64,000 bases of DNA from Anaerolineales bacterium (lineage in GTDB: Bacteria; Chloroflexota; Anaerolineae; Anaerolineales; UBA11579). The DNA lies in the NCBI GenBank assembly GCA_019637675.1, contig JAHBVE010000001.1, forward strand, positions 806,001 to 870,000, written 5' to 3'. The notes under the pieces are model-generated. The model did no database searches. It worked only from the letters and a program-made list of their open reading frames with translations, and was not told where the DNA came from. This document shows, piece after piece, positions 39,883 to 49,500 of this stretch. Both the position numbers and the translations under genes were made by a program. Every line of letters begins with the position of its first letter. Within the stretch, counting starts at the first letter, position 1.

Positions 39883-40794
39883 TTACTCCCTATCCAGCCC
39901 CTCGTCCTCGTAGCTGGCCACGTCGCCGATCGACTCCAGGTGCGTGAACACGGTGACGTCGCCGCTCAGGGCAGCCCGCACCGCCGCCTCCACGCGCTCC
40001 AGCAGGCGGTGGCCACGCGCCACCGTCCAGCCGCCGGGCACCAGCACATGCAGCGAAACGAAGCTGCGCGCCCCTGACTGCCGCGTGCGCAGGGCGTGGT
40101 ATTGCACGCCCTGCGGCAGCTGGCCCTCGATGGCGGCCTGCACCGCCGCCAACTGCTCGGGCGGCAGGGCCGCGTCCAGCAGGCCGGCGGCCGATGTGCG
40201 CACGATCTTGACCCCGCTGAAGGTGATGTTGGCCGCCACGACCAGCGCAATGACGGGGTCGAGCACTTGCCAGCCGCTCAGCGCCACCAGGCCCACCGCG
40301 GCCAGCACGCCAGCCGAGGTCCACACATCGGTCATCAGGTGTTGCGCATTGGCTTCCAGGCTGGCCGAGTTGTGCGTGCGGGCCGCCCGGCGCAGCACCT
40401 GCGCCACGCCCAGGTTGATGACCGAGGCCAGCACGGAGACGGCCAGACCCAGCCCGATCGATTCGATGGGCTTGGGATATATCAGCCCCTGGATGGCGCT
40501 GTAGGCAATGCTGCCGGCTGCCAGCAAGATCAGCACACCTTCGATCACGCTGGAGAAGTATTCGGCCTTGGTGTGGCCATAGGCGTGCTCTTCGTCCGGC
40601 GGGGTGGCGGCCAGGCTCAGCATGCCCAACGCCATCACTGCGCCCGCCAGGTTCACCAGCGATTCCAGCGCATCTGACAGCAGGCCCACTGAGCCGGTGA
40701 CCCAGTAGGCAGTCGCCTTCAGGCCGATCGTGACCACCGCTGCGGCGATCGAGAGCCAGGCGTAGCGGGTCAGGTTAGGGCGGCTGGAATTCAT
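39883..40794 (-). CDS. Cation diffusion facilitator transporter
   Basis: A 303-residue protein with six membrane helices and a C-terminal cytoplasmic domain. The metal-site regions are [15 protein letters not shown] in helix 2 and [17 protein letters not shown] in helix 5, which carries HxxxD. It should export Zn2+ or another divalent metal in exchange for protons. The C-terminal domain includes [16 protein letters not shown] and ends [17 protein letters not shown] lies six bases before the ATG. Confidence 0.92.
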   Translation of the reverse strand: MNSSRPNLTRYAWLSIAAAVVTIGLKATAYWVTGSVGLLSDALESLVNLAGAVMALGMLSLAATPPDEEHAYGHTKAEYFSSVIEGVLILLAAGSIAYSAIQGLIYPKPIESIGLGLAVSVLASVINLGVAQVLRRAARTHNSASLEANAQHLMTDVWTSAGVLAAVGLVALSGWQVLDPVIALVVAANITFSGVKIVRTSAAGLLDAALPPEQLAAVQAAIEGQLPQGVQYHALRTRQSGARSFVSLHVLVPGGWTVARGHRLLERVEAAVRAALSGDVTVFTHLESIGDVASYEDEGLDRE

Positions 40795-40800
40795 CGCACG

Positions 40801-40806
40801 ATACTA
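40801..40806 (-). promoter_or_regulatory. -10 box, leaderless-type promoter
   Basis: TAGTAT exactly six bases before the ATG of the CDF transporter. Confidence 0.5.
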
Positions 40807-40854
40807 CTAGCGAAAAGACAATTAGGAAATTGCAAAAGCGATATTTACGTTTGC

Positions 40855-41938
40855 CTAATTGCCCACTTGGCTGCGCAAATACGCTTCAATAAATCCATTC
40901 AGCCGGCCATCCAACACGGCCTGGCTGTTGCCTTCTTCGTATTCGGTGCGGTGGTCTTTCACCAGTTGGTAGGGGTGCAGCACATACGAGCGGATCTGGC
41001 TGCCCCATTCAGCCTTTTGATACTCACCGCGCAGCTGGGCCAGCTCCTGGGCCTGCTCAGCTTCCAGCACTTCCAGCAGGCGCGCTTTCAGCACTCGCAT
41101 AGCGTTGTCGCGGTTCTGGGCCTGCGAGCGTTCGTTCTGGCAGCTCGCCACGATGCCGGTGGGGATATGCGTGATGCGCACGGCGGTGTCGTTCTTCTGC
41201 ACGTTTTGGCCGCCCGCGCCGCCGGAGCGGAAGGTGTCGATGCGCAAGTCGTTCGGGTTGATCTCCAACTCTACGTCGTCCACCTGGGGCAGCACTTCCA
41301 CCTGGGCGAAGGAGGTGTGGCGGCGCCGGGCCGAGTCGAACGGCGAGAGCCGCACCAGGCGGTGCACGCCTTTCTCCGGGCGCAGGTAGCCGTAGGCGTA
41401 CGGCCCGCTCACTGCGATCGTGACGCTCTTGATGCCGGCTTCCTCGCCCGCGGTCGAGTCGATGATCTCGGTCTTGTAGCCCTCTTCCTCGGCCCAGCGC
41501 AGGTACATGCGCTGCAGCATGGCCGCCCAATCCTGCGAATCCGTGCCGCCCGCGCCCGCATTAATGCTCAGCAGGGCATTGCCGTTGTCGTACTCGCCAG
41601 ACAGCAGGGTGCGCAGCTCGCGCTGGTCCACCTCGCGCTCCACCGCTTCGGCCTCGGTTGCCAACTCGGCGCGCAGGCTTTCATCGCCCAGCTCGGCCAG
41701 CTCGCGGTTGTCGCTGATGCGCTGCTCCAGCTTGCGCCAGCTCTCTACCTGCTCACGCAGGGCGGCGACGCGCTTCATCAGTTGTTGGGCTTGGGTTGGG
41801 TTATCCCATAGGTCGGGAGCCGCGGCTTGCTGCTCCAGATCGGCTAGTTCGGCTTCTTGTTTGGGCAGGTCAAAGACGCTCCAAGAGGGACTGGATGCGT
41901 TCCTGGGCGTGGGTAAGGCGTTCGACGATGTCTTGCAT
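40855..41938 (-). CDS. prfB: Peptide chain release factor 2, with programmed +1 frameshift
   Basis: Terminates translation at UGA and UAA. The zero frame begins at the ATG at 41938 and reads 22 codons to an in-frame TGA at 41872-41870. The context GGAG-CGT-CTT-TGA-C reproduces the classic prfB slip site: a Shine-Dalgarno-like GGAG three bases before CTT TGAC. After a +1 shift, reading continues DLPKQEAELADLEQQ into the main frame to 40855. RF2 hallmarks are the SPF recognition motif (RLSPFDSARRR) and GGAGGQNVQK for hydrolysis. A TATAAT sits six bases before the ATG. Expression should be self-limiting through the frameshift. Confidence 0.95.
41869..41879 (-). promoter_or_regulatory. prfB programmed +1 frameshift site
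   Basis: On the minus strand GGAG, CGT, CTT, TGA, C. The ribosome slips from CTT to TTT-like pairing and reads GAC instead of stopping. Confidence 0.93.
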
Positions 41939-41943
41939 AAGCT

Positions 41944-42008
41944 AATTATAGCTATAAGCCTTAAGCTTTAAGCTTACGGCTTATAGCTTATGGCGAATAG
42001 CTATAATT
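41944..42008. promoter_or_regulatory. Mirror-symmetric divergent promoter between prfB and moaC
   Basis: Arms AATTATAGCTAT (41944-41955) and ATAGCTATAATT (41997-42008) are exact inverse complements. Each holds a TATAAT pointing outwards, six bases from the respective ATG. Inside, ATAAGCC / GGCTTAT and TTAAGCTTTAAGCTTA extend the symmetry. Confidence 0.75.
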
Positions 42009-42013
42009 CAAGT

Positions 42014-42493
42014 ATGGCTAAACTTTCGCATATCGACCCGGCCGGCAATGCCCGCATGGTGGATGTGGGTGACAAGGATGTGACCGAACGCAGCGCAGTC
42101 GCGGCGGGCGAAGTGCGCATGCTGCCGGAGACGCTGGCCCTGGTGCGCGCTGGCCAGCTCAAGAAGGGCGATGTGCTCACCGTGGCGCAAGTAGCTGGCA
42201 TCCAGGCCGCCAAGCGCACCGCCGAGCTGATCCCGTTCTGCCATCCCTTGCCGTTGGAGCACATCTCGCTCGAGTTCGAGCTCGACGATGCGCTGCCGGG
42301 CATCCGCATCCGCGCCACGGCCCGCACTATGGGCAAGACCGGCGTCGAGATGGAAGCGCTGACCGCCGTCTCCGTGGCGGCCCTCACGATCTACGACATG
42401 GCCAAAGCCGCCGAGAAGAGCATGCACATCCAAAACATCCGCCTGGTCAGCAAGACTGGCGGCGCCGGTGGGGATTATATAGAGGCGGACTGA
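42014..42493 (+). CDS. moaC: Cyclic pyranopterin monophosphate synthase
   Basis: Second step of molybdenum cofactor synthesis: it turns the MoaA product into cyclic pyranopterin monophosphate. The 159 residues begin [21 protein letters not shown] and contain the active-site segment [15 protein letters not shown] and the C-terminal [10 protein letters not shown]. Start chosen at MAKLSHID, six bases after TATAAT. It is first in a coupled operon with a small basic protein, a MoaD-MoaE fusion and a threonine synthase-like enzyme. Confidence 0.96.
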   Translation: MAKLSHIDPAGNARMVDVGDKDVTERSAVAAGEVRMLPETLALVRAGQLKKGDVLTVAQVAGIQAAKRTAELIPFCHPLPLEHISLEFELDDALPGIRIRATARTMGKTGVEMEALTAVSVAALTIYDMAKAAEKSMHIQNIRLVSKTGGAGGDYIEAD

Positions 42494-42666
42494 TGGCTGA
42501 AACCAAATGGACCCGCCGCGATGAGAAGCAGCGTAAAAAGAAGCACGGCATGCGCGTGACCGGGCGCAGCATCTTCACCCTGCAGGCAGTTCAGAAGAAA
42601 AAGGCTGACCAAGCCAAGAGCAAGCCGAAGACCAAAGCGCGCGCCAAGAAGAAGACCGCCAAATGA
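42493..42666 (+). CDS. Small, very basic protein of 57 residues in the moa operon
   Basis: Starts [20 protein letters not shown], continues with RVTGRSIFTLQAVQKKK and ends in a Lys/Ala-rich tail (KARAKKKTAK). Its ATG overlaps the moaC stop (TGATG) and its stop overlaps the moaD-E start (ATGA), which strongly supports translation. More than a third of residues are Lys or Arg. It has no recognised domain; nucleic-acid or ribosome binding is a guess. Confidence 0.75.
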   Translation: MAETKWTRRDEKQRKKKHGMRVTGRSIFTLQAVQKKKADQAKSKPKTKARAKKKTAK

Positions 42667-43382
42667 GCGCGGTGACCGTGCTGTTCTTCGCCACCTTGCG
42701 TGACAAAGCCGGTGTGGCACAAACTCAACTGGAGTTGCCCGCCGGTGCGGATGTGGCCGCTTTCAAGCAGACCCTGTTCGCCAAGTTCCCGCAACTGGCC
42801 GCCCACGCCGGCGCAATGCTGGTTGCTGTAAACAAAGAGTACGCTTTCGACGCTGATCCGGTGCCGGATGGCGCCGAGATCGCCCTGTTCCCGCCGGTCA
42901 GCGGCGGCTCAGGCGATGATGTGCCGACCCACTTCACCATCACCGAAGACGCGCTGGATCTCAACGCCATGCTGGCCAGCATCACGCTGCCCACCACTGG
43001 CGCGGCCTGCTTCTTCAGCGGCATGGTGCGCGGCGAAACGCATCGCACCATACCGCATCAGACCCAGCACTTGGTCTACGAAGCGTATGTGCCCATGGCC
43101 GAGGCCAAGATGCAGCAAGTCGCCGCCGAGATTCGCCAGCGTTGGCCGCAGGTCGAAGGCATCGCCATTGCCCAGCGCATCGGCACACTGCTGCCCGGCA
43201 CGCCCACGGTGCTGATCGCCTGCACCGCCGGCCATCGTGACAGCGGCGTGTTCGAAGCGGCCCGCTACGGCATTGACCGCCTGAAGGAGATCGTGCCGAT
43301 CTGGAAGAAAGAGTTCGGCCCCAACGGCGGAGAGTGGGTCGAAGGCGAGTACCTGCCCACCCAGACGGACAAACAAGCATGA
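42663..43382 (+). CDS. MoaD-MoaE fusion (molybdopterin synthase)
   Basis: A 239-residue fusion. Residues 1-82 are a ThiS/MoaD-like ubiquitin fold ending FPPVSGG (Gly81-Gly82), the motif that carries the thiocarboxylate. Residues about 88-239 are MoaE: GAACFFSGMVRGETH, LVYEAYVPMAEAKM, RIGTLLPGTPTVLIAC, and the lysine-containing VPIWKKEFGPNG. As a fusion, the MoaD double-Gly is internal, so cleavage would be needed to expose it, as known for mycobacterial MoaX. Coupled by four-base overlaps on both sides. Confidence 0.92.
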   Translation: MSAVTVLFFATLRDKAGVAQTQLELPAGADVAAFKQTLFAKFPQLAAHAGAMLVAVNKEYAFDADPVPDGAEIALFPPVSGGSGDDVPTHFTITEDALDLNAMLASITLPTTGAACFFSGMVRGETHRTIPHQTQHLVYEAYVPMAEAKMQQVAAEIRQRWPQVEGIAIAQRIGTLLPGTPTVLIACTAGHRDSGVFEAARYGIDRLKEIVPIWKKEFGPNGGEWVEGEYLPTQTDKQA

Positions 43383-44482
43383 CTACTTATGCCTGCACCA
43401 ATTGCCGCCGCCCGTATCCTGAGAGCGGAGCCCCGTTCCGCTGCCCGCATTGCGGCGGCGTGTTTGGCGTGCAGGGCGGCCTGGCCTACCAGCCGGATGA
43501 GGGGCACAGCGGGCTGTGGCGTCACCGCGCCAGCTTCGGCTTGCCGGATGCCGCCGAAGCCGTGAGCCTGGGTGAGGGGGATACGCCGTTCGTGGAAGGC
43601 GCTGCGTTCGGCAAGCGGCTGGCTTTCAAGCTGGAGTATCTCAGCCCCACCAGCTCCTATAAAGACCGCGGCAGCGCGCCGCTGCTCAGCTTCCTCAAAG
43701 CGCGCGGCGTCACCGAAGCGCTCGAAGATTCGTCCGGCAATGCCGGCGCATCCTTCGCAGCCTATGCGGCCCGCGCCGGCGTGAAGGCCCGCGTGTACGT
43801 GCCAGACTATGCGTCTGGGCCAAAGCGCGCTCAGATCGAAGCCTACGGCGCCGACCTGGTCAGCATTCTTGGCCCGCGCTCAGAGGCCGCCAGCGCCGTG
43901 CTGCGCGCCGCCGAGGGTGGGGCGGTTTATGCCAGCCACGCCTACATGCCGTTCGGCCTGCCCGGGATCGCCACGATCGCTTTCGAACTCTACGAGCAGC
44001 TGGGCAACCAGGCGCCGGGCAGCATCATCGCCCCGGTAGGCCATGGCAGCTTGCTGCTTGGCATTGCGTTGGGCTTCGAAGCGCTCAAGGCTGCCGGGCG
44101 CATCGAGCGCCTGCCGGTCCTGATCGGTGTGCAGGCCCGCGCCTGCGCGCCGCTGTGGGCGCTCACGACCCAAGGTCCCGCGGGCCTGGCCTGGGTCACG
44201 GAAGGCCAGACCCTGGCCGAGGGCGTGCGTGTGCGCCAACCGCTGCGCGGCGATGAGCTGCTGCGCGCCGTGGAGGCAAGCGGGGGCAGCTTCCTGGCCG
44301 TAGATGAGAGTGAGATCCTGCCCGCCCGCGACGCACTGGCTCGTGCAGGGTTATTTGTAGAGCCAACATCTGCCATTGTGTGGGCAGGCCTGGGGCAGCT
44401 TTCCACCCTGGCCGATTTCGCCAGCCAGATACCCGAGCCGGTTGCGCTCATCCTTACCGGCTCCGGGTTAAAAGCGCTTTAG
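43379..44482 (+). CDS. Threonine synthase-like PLP enzyme
   Basis: A 367-residue fold-type II PLP enzyme. The N-terminus is a zinc-ribbon-like segment (CTNCRRPYP ... CPHCGG). The PLP lysine lies in SPTSSYKDRGS, followed by EDSSGNAGASFAAYAA and, near the end, ILTGSGLKAL. This fits threonine synthase (O-phosphohomoserine to threonine), although cysteate synthase-like paralogues look similar. It overlaps the MoaD-E gene by four bases (ATGA), an odd operon partner. Confidence 0.82.
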   Translation: MTTYACTNCRRPYPESGAPFRCPHCGGVFGVQGGLAYQPDEGHSGLWRHRASFGLPDAAEAVSLGEGDTPFVEGAAFGKRLAFKLEYLSPTSSYKDRGSAPLLSFLKARGVTEALEDSSGNAGASFAAYAARAGVKARVYVPDYASGPKRAQIEAYGADLVSILGPRSEAASAVLRAAEGGAVYASHAYMPFGLPGIATIAFELYEQLGNQAPGSIIAPVGHGSLLLGIALGFEALKAAGRIERLPVLIGVQARACAPLWALTTQGPAGLAWVTEGQTLAEGVRVRQPLRGDELLRAVEASGGSFLAVDESEILPARDALARAGLFVEPTSAIVWAGLGQLSTLADFASQIPEPVALILTGSGLKAL

Positions 44483-44501
44483 AGAGGAACAGAGGTCTAG
44501 C

Positions 44502-45734
44502 ATGGAAAAAGTCGTCATTACCGGCATGGGGACCGTTAATCCACTCGGAAACTCCGTGGAGCAAACCTGGGAGAACGCCACCAAGGGCGTCTCTGGCATT
44601 GGCCCCATCACCTGCTTTGACCCTGAGAACTTCCTGGTCAAGATCGCCTGTGAGGTCAAGAACTTTGACATCACCGAGTACATCGACGCGCGTGAAGCGC
44701 GCCGTCGTGACCGCTACCAGCTGTTCGGCACGGCGGCTTCGGCCCAGGCCATCAAGCACTCCGGCCTCGAGATCAACGAGGGCAACGCCGCCCGCGTTGG
44801 CAGCATCATCTCGGCTGCCATCGGCGGCCTGACCGCCATGGAAATCGGCATTGTGGATGTGCATACTGACAGCCCGCGCCGCGCCAGCCCCTTTCTCATC
44901 CCCATGATGATGCCCAACGGCTCGGCCGGCCTGACCAGCATTGACCACGGCGCCAAAGGCCCGGCGCTGTCCGTGGCCTCGGCTTGCGCTTCCGGCCAGG
45001 ATGGCATTGGCCTGGCGTGGACCCTGATCCGCGCTGGCGTCATCGATGCCGCCTTTGCCGGCGCGGCCGAAGCCACCATTACGAAAGTGGCCGTGGCCGC
45101 CTTCGACCGCATGCAGGCTATGTCGCGCAAATCCCTGGGCGAGGCGACCCCGCGCCCGTTCGACAAGAACCGTGACGGCTTCCTGATGGGCGAGGGCTCG
45201 GCGATCTTCATGCTGGAGAGCGAGAGCCACGCCAAGAAGCGCGGCGCCAACATCATCGCTGAGCTGGCGGGCTACGCCTCCTCGGCGGATGCCAGCCACA
45301 TCACCGCGCCGTCGGAGACAGGGGCGGGCGGCGCCCAGGCCATCAAGCAGGCCCTGGACTCGGCCGGCGTCAACCCAGACGAGGTCGGCTACATCAGCGC
45401 CCACGGCACCGGCACGCCGCTCAACGATGCGTCTGAGACGGCCGCCATCAAGTCAGCCTTCGGCCAGCAGGCCTACAACATCCCGATCTCGTCCACCAAG
45501 TCGATGACCGGCCACATGATGGGCGCCACCGGCGCGCTCGAGGCCATGTTCTGCGCGCTGGCCATTCGGGATGGCATCCTGCCGCCCACCATCAACTACG
45601 CAGAGCCTGACCCGGTCTGTGATCTGGACTACATTCCCAACAAGGCCCGCGAGTCCAAGATCAAAGTCGCCATCAGCAACGCGTTCGGCTTCGGCGGGCA
45701 TAATGCCGTCCTCGTTTTGCGAAAATACGAATAA
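44502..45734 (+). CDS. fabF: 3-oxoacyl-[acyl-carrier-protein] synthase II
   Basis: A 410-residue condensing enzyme that elongates acyl-ACP with malonyl-ACP. It begins VVITGMGTVNPLGNSVEQTW. The Cys-His-His triad is seen in SVASACASGQDGIG, SAHGTGTPLND and TGHMMGATGA. The C-terminal SNAFGFGGHNAVLVL is typical. The start ATG lies after AGAGGAAC. It precedes rnc and smc, a gene order common in bacteria (fab, then rnc, then smc). Confidence 0.96.
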   Translation: MEKVVITGMGTVNPLGNSVEQTWENATKGVSGIGPITCFDPENFLVKIACEVKNFDITEYIDAREARRRDRYQLFGTAASAQAIKHSGLEINEGNAARVGSIISAAIGGLTAMEIGIVDVHTDSPRRASPFLIPMMMPNGSAGLTSIDHGAKGPALSVASACASGQDGIGLAWTLIRAGVIDAAFAGAAEATITKVAVAAFDRMQAMSRKSLGEATPRPFDKNRDGFLMGEGSAIFMLESESHAKKRGANIIAELAGYASSADASHITAPSETGAGGAQAIKQALDSAGVNPDEVGYISAHGTGTPLNDASETAAIKSAFGQQAYNIPISSTKSMTGHMMGATGALEAMFCALAIRDGILPPTINYAEPDPVCDLDYIPNKARESKIKVAISNAFGFGGHNAVLVLRKYE

Positions 45735-45747
45735 AATACACGCCTTA

Positions 45748-45812
45748 GGGAACTAGCGGACCGCCAGCTACCCACATCCCGTTGTGGGGTGGCTAGCGCT
45801 CCTTCAGTTCCC
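45748..45812 (+). promoter_or_regulatory. Long hairpin in the rnc leader
   Basis: Outer pair GGGAACT (45748-45754) / AGTTCCC (45806-45812); inner stem GCCAGCTACCCAC / GTGGGGTGGCTAGC. It ends just before the GGAAGGAG ribosome site of rnc. It could be a double-stranded RNase III substrate for autoregulation (inference from E. coli rnc) or a processing site. Confidence 0.6.
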
Positions 45813-45830
45813 GGAAGGAGTTGCCTGGGT

Positions 45831-46562
45831 ATGCACAATGACCCTGAGCGAACACAAGAACGGGAAGACCCCCAAAGTTTTGCCGCACGCTTAGCGTTGC
45901 CTATCAAAGATTCACGCTTGTTGCTGCGCGCCTTGACGCACCGCTCGTTCCTGAATGAGAATCCCCAGGCGCTGGAAGACAATGAGCGCCTGGAATTTTT
46001 GGGCGATGCGGTGCTCGATTTTGTCGTCGGCGCCTGGCTGTACCAGCACTTCCCGGAGATGAACGAAGGCGAGATGACCCGCCTGCGGGCCAGCCTGGTC
46101 AGCACGGAGCGACTGGGGGAGTTTGGCCGCCAGATCCAGATCAACCGGGCTCTGCGCATGGGCCACGGCGAGGAAGAAGGCGGCGGCCGCACGCGCACCT
46201 CCATGCTGTGCAATGCCTTCGAAGCGCTGGTGGGTGCGCTGTATCTCGACGGTGGGATTCCGGCCGTAGACCAGTTCCTGGCGCGCTTGCTGCCCAGTGC
46301 CGTCCAGCAGATCGTGGCCAGCGAGAGTGACCGCGACCCCAAGAGCCTGCTGCAGGAATGGGCGCAGGCGCGCGGCTACGGCGCACCGCAGTACAAGATC
46401 GTGGCTGAACATGGGCCTGACCACAGCAAGGAATTTCTGGTGCAGGTGCATGTGAACGGACGGGCAGTCGCCAAAGGCGAAGGCCGCAGCAAGCAGGCGG
46501 CCAGCAAAGCGGCAGCCCGCGAAGCGTTGATTTTGCTAGAACAAGAAGAAATGGGTCGCTAA
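45831..46562 (+). CDS. rnc: Ribonuclease III
   Basis: Cleaves double-stranded RNA in rRNA maturation and mRNA turnover. The 243 residues have the RNase III signature NERLEFLGDAVLDFVVGAWL, acidic catalytic residues in the NAFEALVGALYLDGG segment, and a C-terminal double-stranded RNA-binding domain (DPKSLLQEWAQARG to the end, with SKQAASKAAAREAL). Start at MHNDPERT, after GGAAGGAG. The leader contains a long hairpin. smc follows five bases after the stop. Confidence 0.96.
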   Translation: MHNDPERTQEREDPQSFAARLALPIKDSRLLLRALTHRSFLNENPQALEDNERLEFLGDAVLDFVVGAWLYQHFPEMNEGEMTRLRASLVSTERLGEFGRQIQINRALRMGHGEEEGGGRTRTSMLCNAFEALVGALYLDGGIPAVDQFLARLLPSAVQQIVASESDRDPKSLLQEWAQARGYGAPQYKIVAEHGPDHSKEFLVQVHVNGRAVAKGEGRSKQAASKAAAREALILLEQEEMGR

Positions 46563-46567
46563 CACGC

Positions 46568-49500
46568 GTGAAGACACTACGACTAAAGTCCCTTGAATTG
46601 AACGGCTACAAAACCTTTGCCACCGCGCAGAACTTTGAGTTTGGCGCGCCCATCACCGCCGTGGTGGGGCCGAATGGCTCGGGCAAATCCAACATTGCAG
46701 ATTCCTTGCGCTGGGTGCTGGGCGAGCAATCCTACGCCTTGCTGCGCGGCCGCAAGACCGAAGACATGATCTTCGCCGGCTCTGAGTCGCGTGCCAAGTC
46801 CGGCATGGCCAGCGTCACCATCACCTTCGATAACAGCGAGGGCTGGCTGCCGGTCGATTTTGCCGAAGTGGCCGTGACCCGCCGCGCCTACCGTGACGGG
46901 CAGAACGAGTACCTCATCAACAACCAGAAGGTTCGCCTGAAGGATGTGAGCGAACTGCTGGCCGCCTCCGGCTTGTCTGAGCGCACCTATACCGTCATCG
47001 GCCAGGGCCTGGTGGATGCCGCCCTGACCCTGAAATCAGATGAGCGCCGCCGCCTGTTTGAAGAGGCGGCCGGCATCGGTCTGTACCGTGACCGCAAAGA
47101 GCAGTCCCTGCGCCGCCTGGACACCACCATGCGCAACCTGGAACGGGTCGAGGACATCCTGGCTGAGCTCAAGCCGCGCCTTCGCAGCTTGCAGCGCCAG
47201 GCTGAGCGCGCCGAGGAATTCTCCACCTTGCGGGCCAGCTTGCGCGACACGCTGCGCGAGTGGTACGGATACCACTGGAACAAATCGCAGATCGAAATGC
47301 GCCAGCTGCGCCAGGATGCGGATTTGCATGAGCAGAATCTGGCGCAAGCGCGCCAGAAACAAGCGCAACACAGTGAAGAAGTGAATAAGCTGCGCAGCAG
47401 GACGCAAGAGCTGCGCGTCCAGCTAAATGAATGGCACCGCAAGCTGGCCGAGCTGCACGCCGGCCGCCAGGGCGCCAGCCGTGACCTGGCCGTGGCCGAT
47501 GAGCGCGAGCGTGCTCTCGGCGAGCGCCGCCAGGCGCTGGAAGAAGAGCGCCGTCGCGTCGAAGGCGAGTTGGCTGGCCTGCAGGCCCGCTTGAAAGAGG
47601 CCGAGCAAGACGCCGCCCGCTATGAAGAAGAGGGCGCCGAAGCCCAAAAGAAGCTGGATGAAGCCCGTGCCGAGCTGCAAACCAAGCAGGGCGCCCAGCA
47701 TGAGAAGGATGTCAAGACCCGCGCCGCCCGTGAGCGCGTAGTGGAGCTGCAAGCCCAACTCGCCAACTCGCGTGCCCAGCGCGAAATGCTGATCGCCAGC
47801 CTGGACCGCAAGCAAGCCGAGCTGGCTGAGCTGGCTGGCACCATCACCAAAGTACAGGGCGATATTGCCGAGCAGACCGAGGCCACCCGCCAGCTGGGCA
47901 GCAAGGTCACGGCGGCCGAAGGCCGCCTGGCCGAGCAGCAGCGCCTGCTGGAGCAGGCGGCTGCCGAGGTGGCCCGGCTGCAGGAGCAGCTCAAGCAGCA
48001 AGAGGCTGCCCGCAGCCAGCTGCAGGGCCGCCAGGCGCGTTTGGCGGCCGAGATCAGCGCGTTGGAAGAAGCCAATGCGGCCGGCTTCGCCGAGGGCGCC
48101 AAGCTGCTGCTGCAAGCTGCCAAAGAAAAGGGCATGCAGCTTGGCAAAGGCACCCTTGGGCGCGAGTTGCGTGTAGCCGCACAGTACGAAGCCGCCATTG
48201 CCGCCGCCCTCGGCGCCTATGCCGACGGCGTGATCGTAGATGACCCGGAGGCCGCGCTCGGCCTGCTCGAGAGCGGCGAAGCGTCGGCTGCGTTATTGCC
48301 CCTCAGCGGGCTCAAGGCGGCCGGCCGCCTGAACGTCCAGCCCGGCAACGGCCTGGTGGGCGTTGCCGCGGATCTGGTCGAAGCTGCGCCGGAGCTGCGT
48401 CCGGCGGTGGAATTATTGCTGGGCCGCGTGCTGGTAGCCGAGAGCCGGGGGGCGGCCCGCCGCCTGCTCGGCGAATATACCGAAGCCAGCCAGGTGGTCA
48501 CCTTGCGCGGCGAAGTCTTCCACCGCGCCGGCACCATCGAGGTGCGCGCCGCCAAAGCCGCCGCGGCGCTGGCCCGCCCGCGCCAGGAGCGTGAACTGCG
48601 CGCCGAGCTGGAGCAGGCCGCTGGTCAGCTGGCCGCGCTCGAAGCCGAGTTGACCAAGCTGACCGATGGCGTCGCCGAAGGCGAACTGGCCCGCCAGGCG
48701 GCCGTGCGCGAAGTGGAGCAGGCTCAAGCCGGGGTGGAAGCTGCCCGTCGCGAGGTGCAAGGCCAGGAGATGGAAGCCGGCCAGCTGCAACGCCAGTTGG
48801 ACTGGTTCATGACCCAGCAGCGCACGCTGCAAAGCGAGCAGGCGGCCGGCGAGGAAACCATCGCTACCCTGAACGCCAAAGAAGCCGACCTGGCTACACA
48901 GATGACCGCCGCTGAGGCCGAGTTCGAGAACGAGATGGCCATCGCGGTAGAGGAGCCGGCCGAGGAATTGCATGCCCAGGTGGCTCATTGGGAAATGCGC
49001 CTGGCCGTGGCTCAACGCGCTCAGCAAGAGGCCCAGCGCCGCGTGACTGAGCGCTTACAGCAACTGCAGCGTGCCGAGAGCCAATTGGCTTCGCACCAGG
49101 AACGTGTACAGGAGCTGGAGCAGCAGGTGCAGGCCATCGGCGCCGAGAAGCACAACCTGAGCCAGCAAGAGGGCCAGGTGGGCGTAGAGATCGAGAGCCT
49201 GCAGGTGCAGATCGAGCCCACCGAGGCCGAGTTGGCTGCGGCCGACGCGGCCCAGCTGGAAGCGCAGACCAACGAAACCGCAACGCTCCAGGCGCTCAGC
49301 GCGGCCGAACGCAACCATACCCAGGCGCAGATCTTGCTGGCACGCCAGCAAGAATCGCTCGAAACCTTGCGCGGCCGCATTGAAGATGACTTTGGCCTGG
49401 TCAATTTCCAGTACGATGAGATCGTCTCTGGCCCCACGCCGCTGCCCCTGGGCGAGCTGGTCGAGAAGCTGCCCATGGTCGAGACCCTGGCGCCTGAGCT

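Noticed and set aside
41869-41938. prfB short first frame as a separate peptide or a sequencing error
   Set aside because: The CTT-TGA-C slip site with correctly spaced GGAG is the known programmed frameshift.
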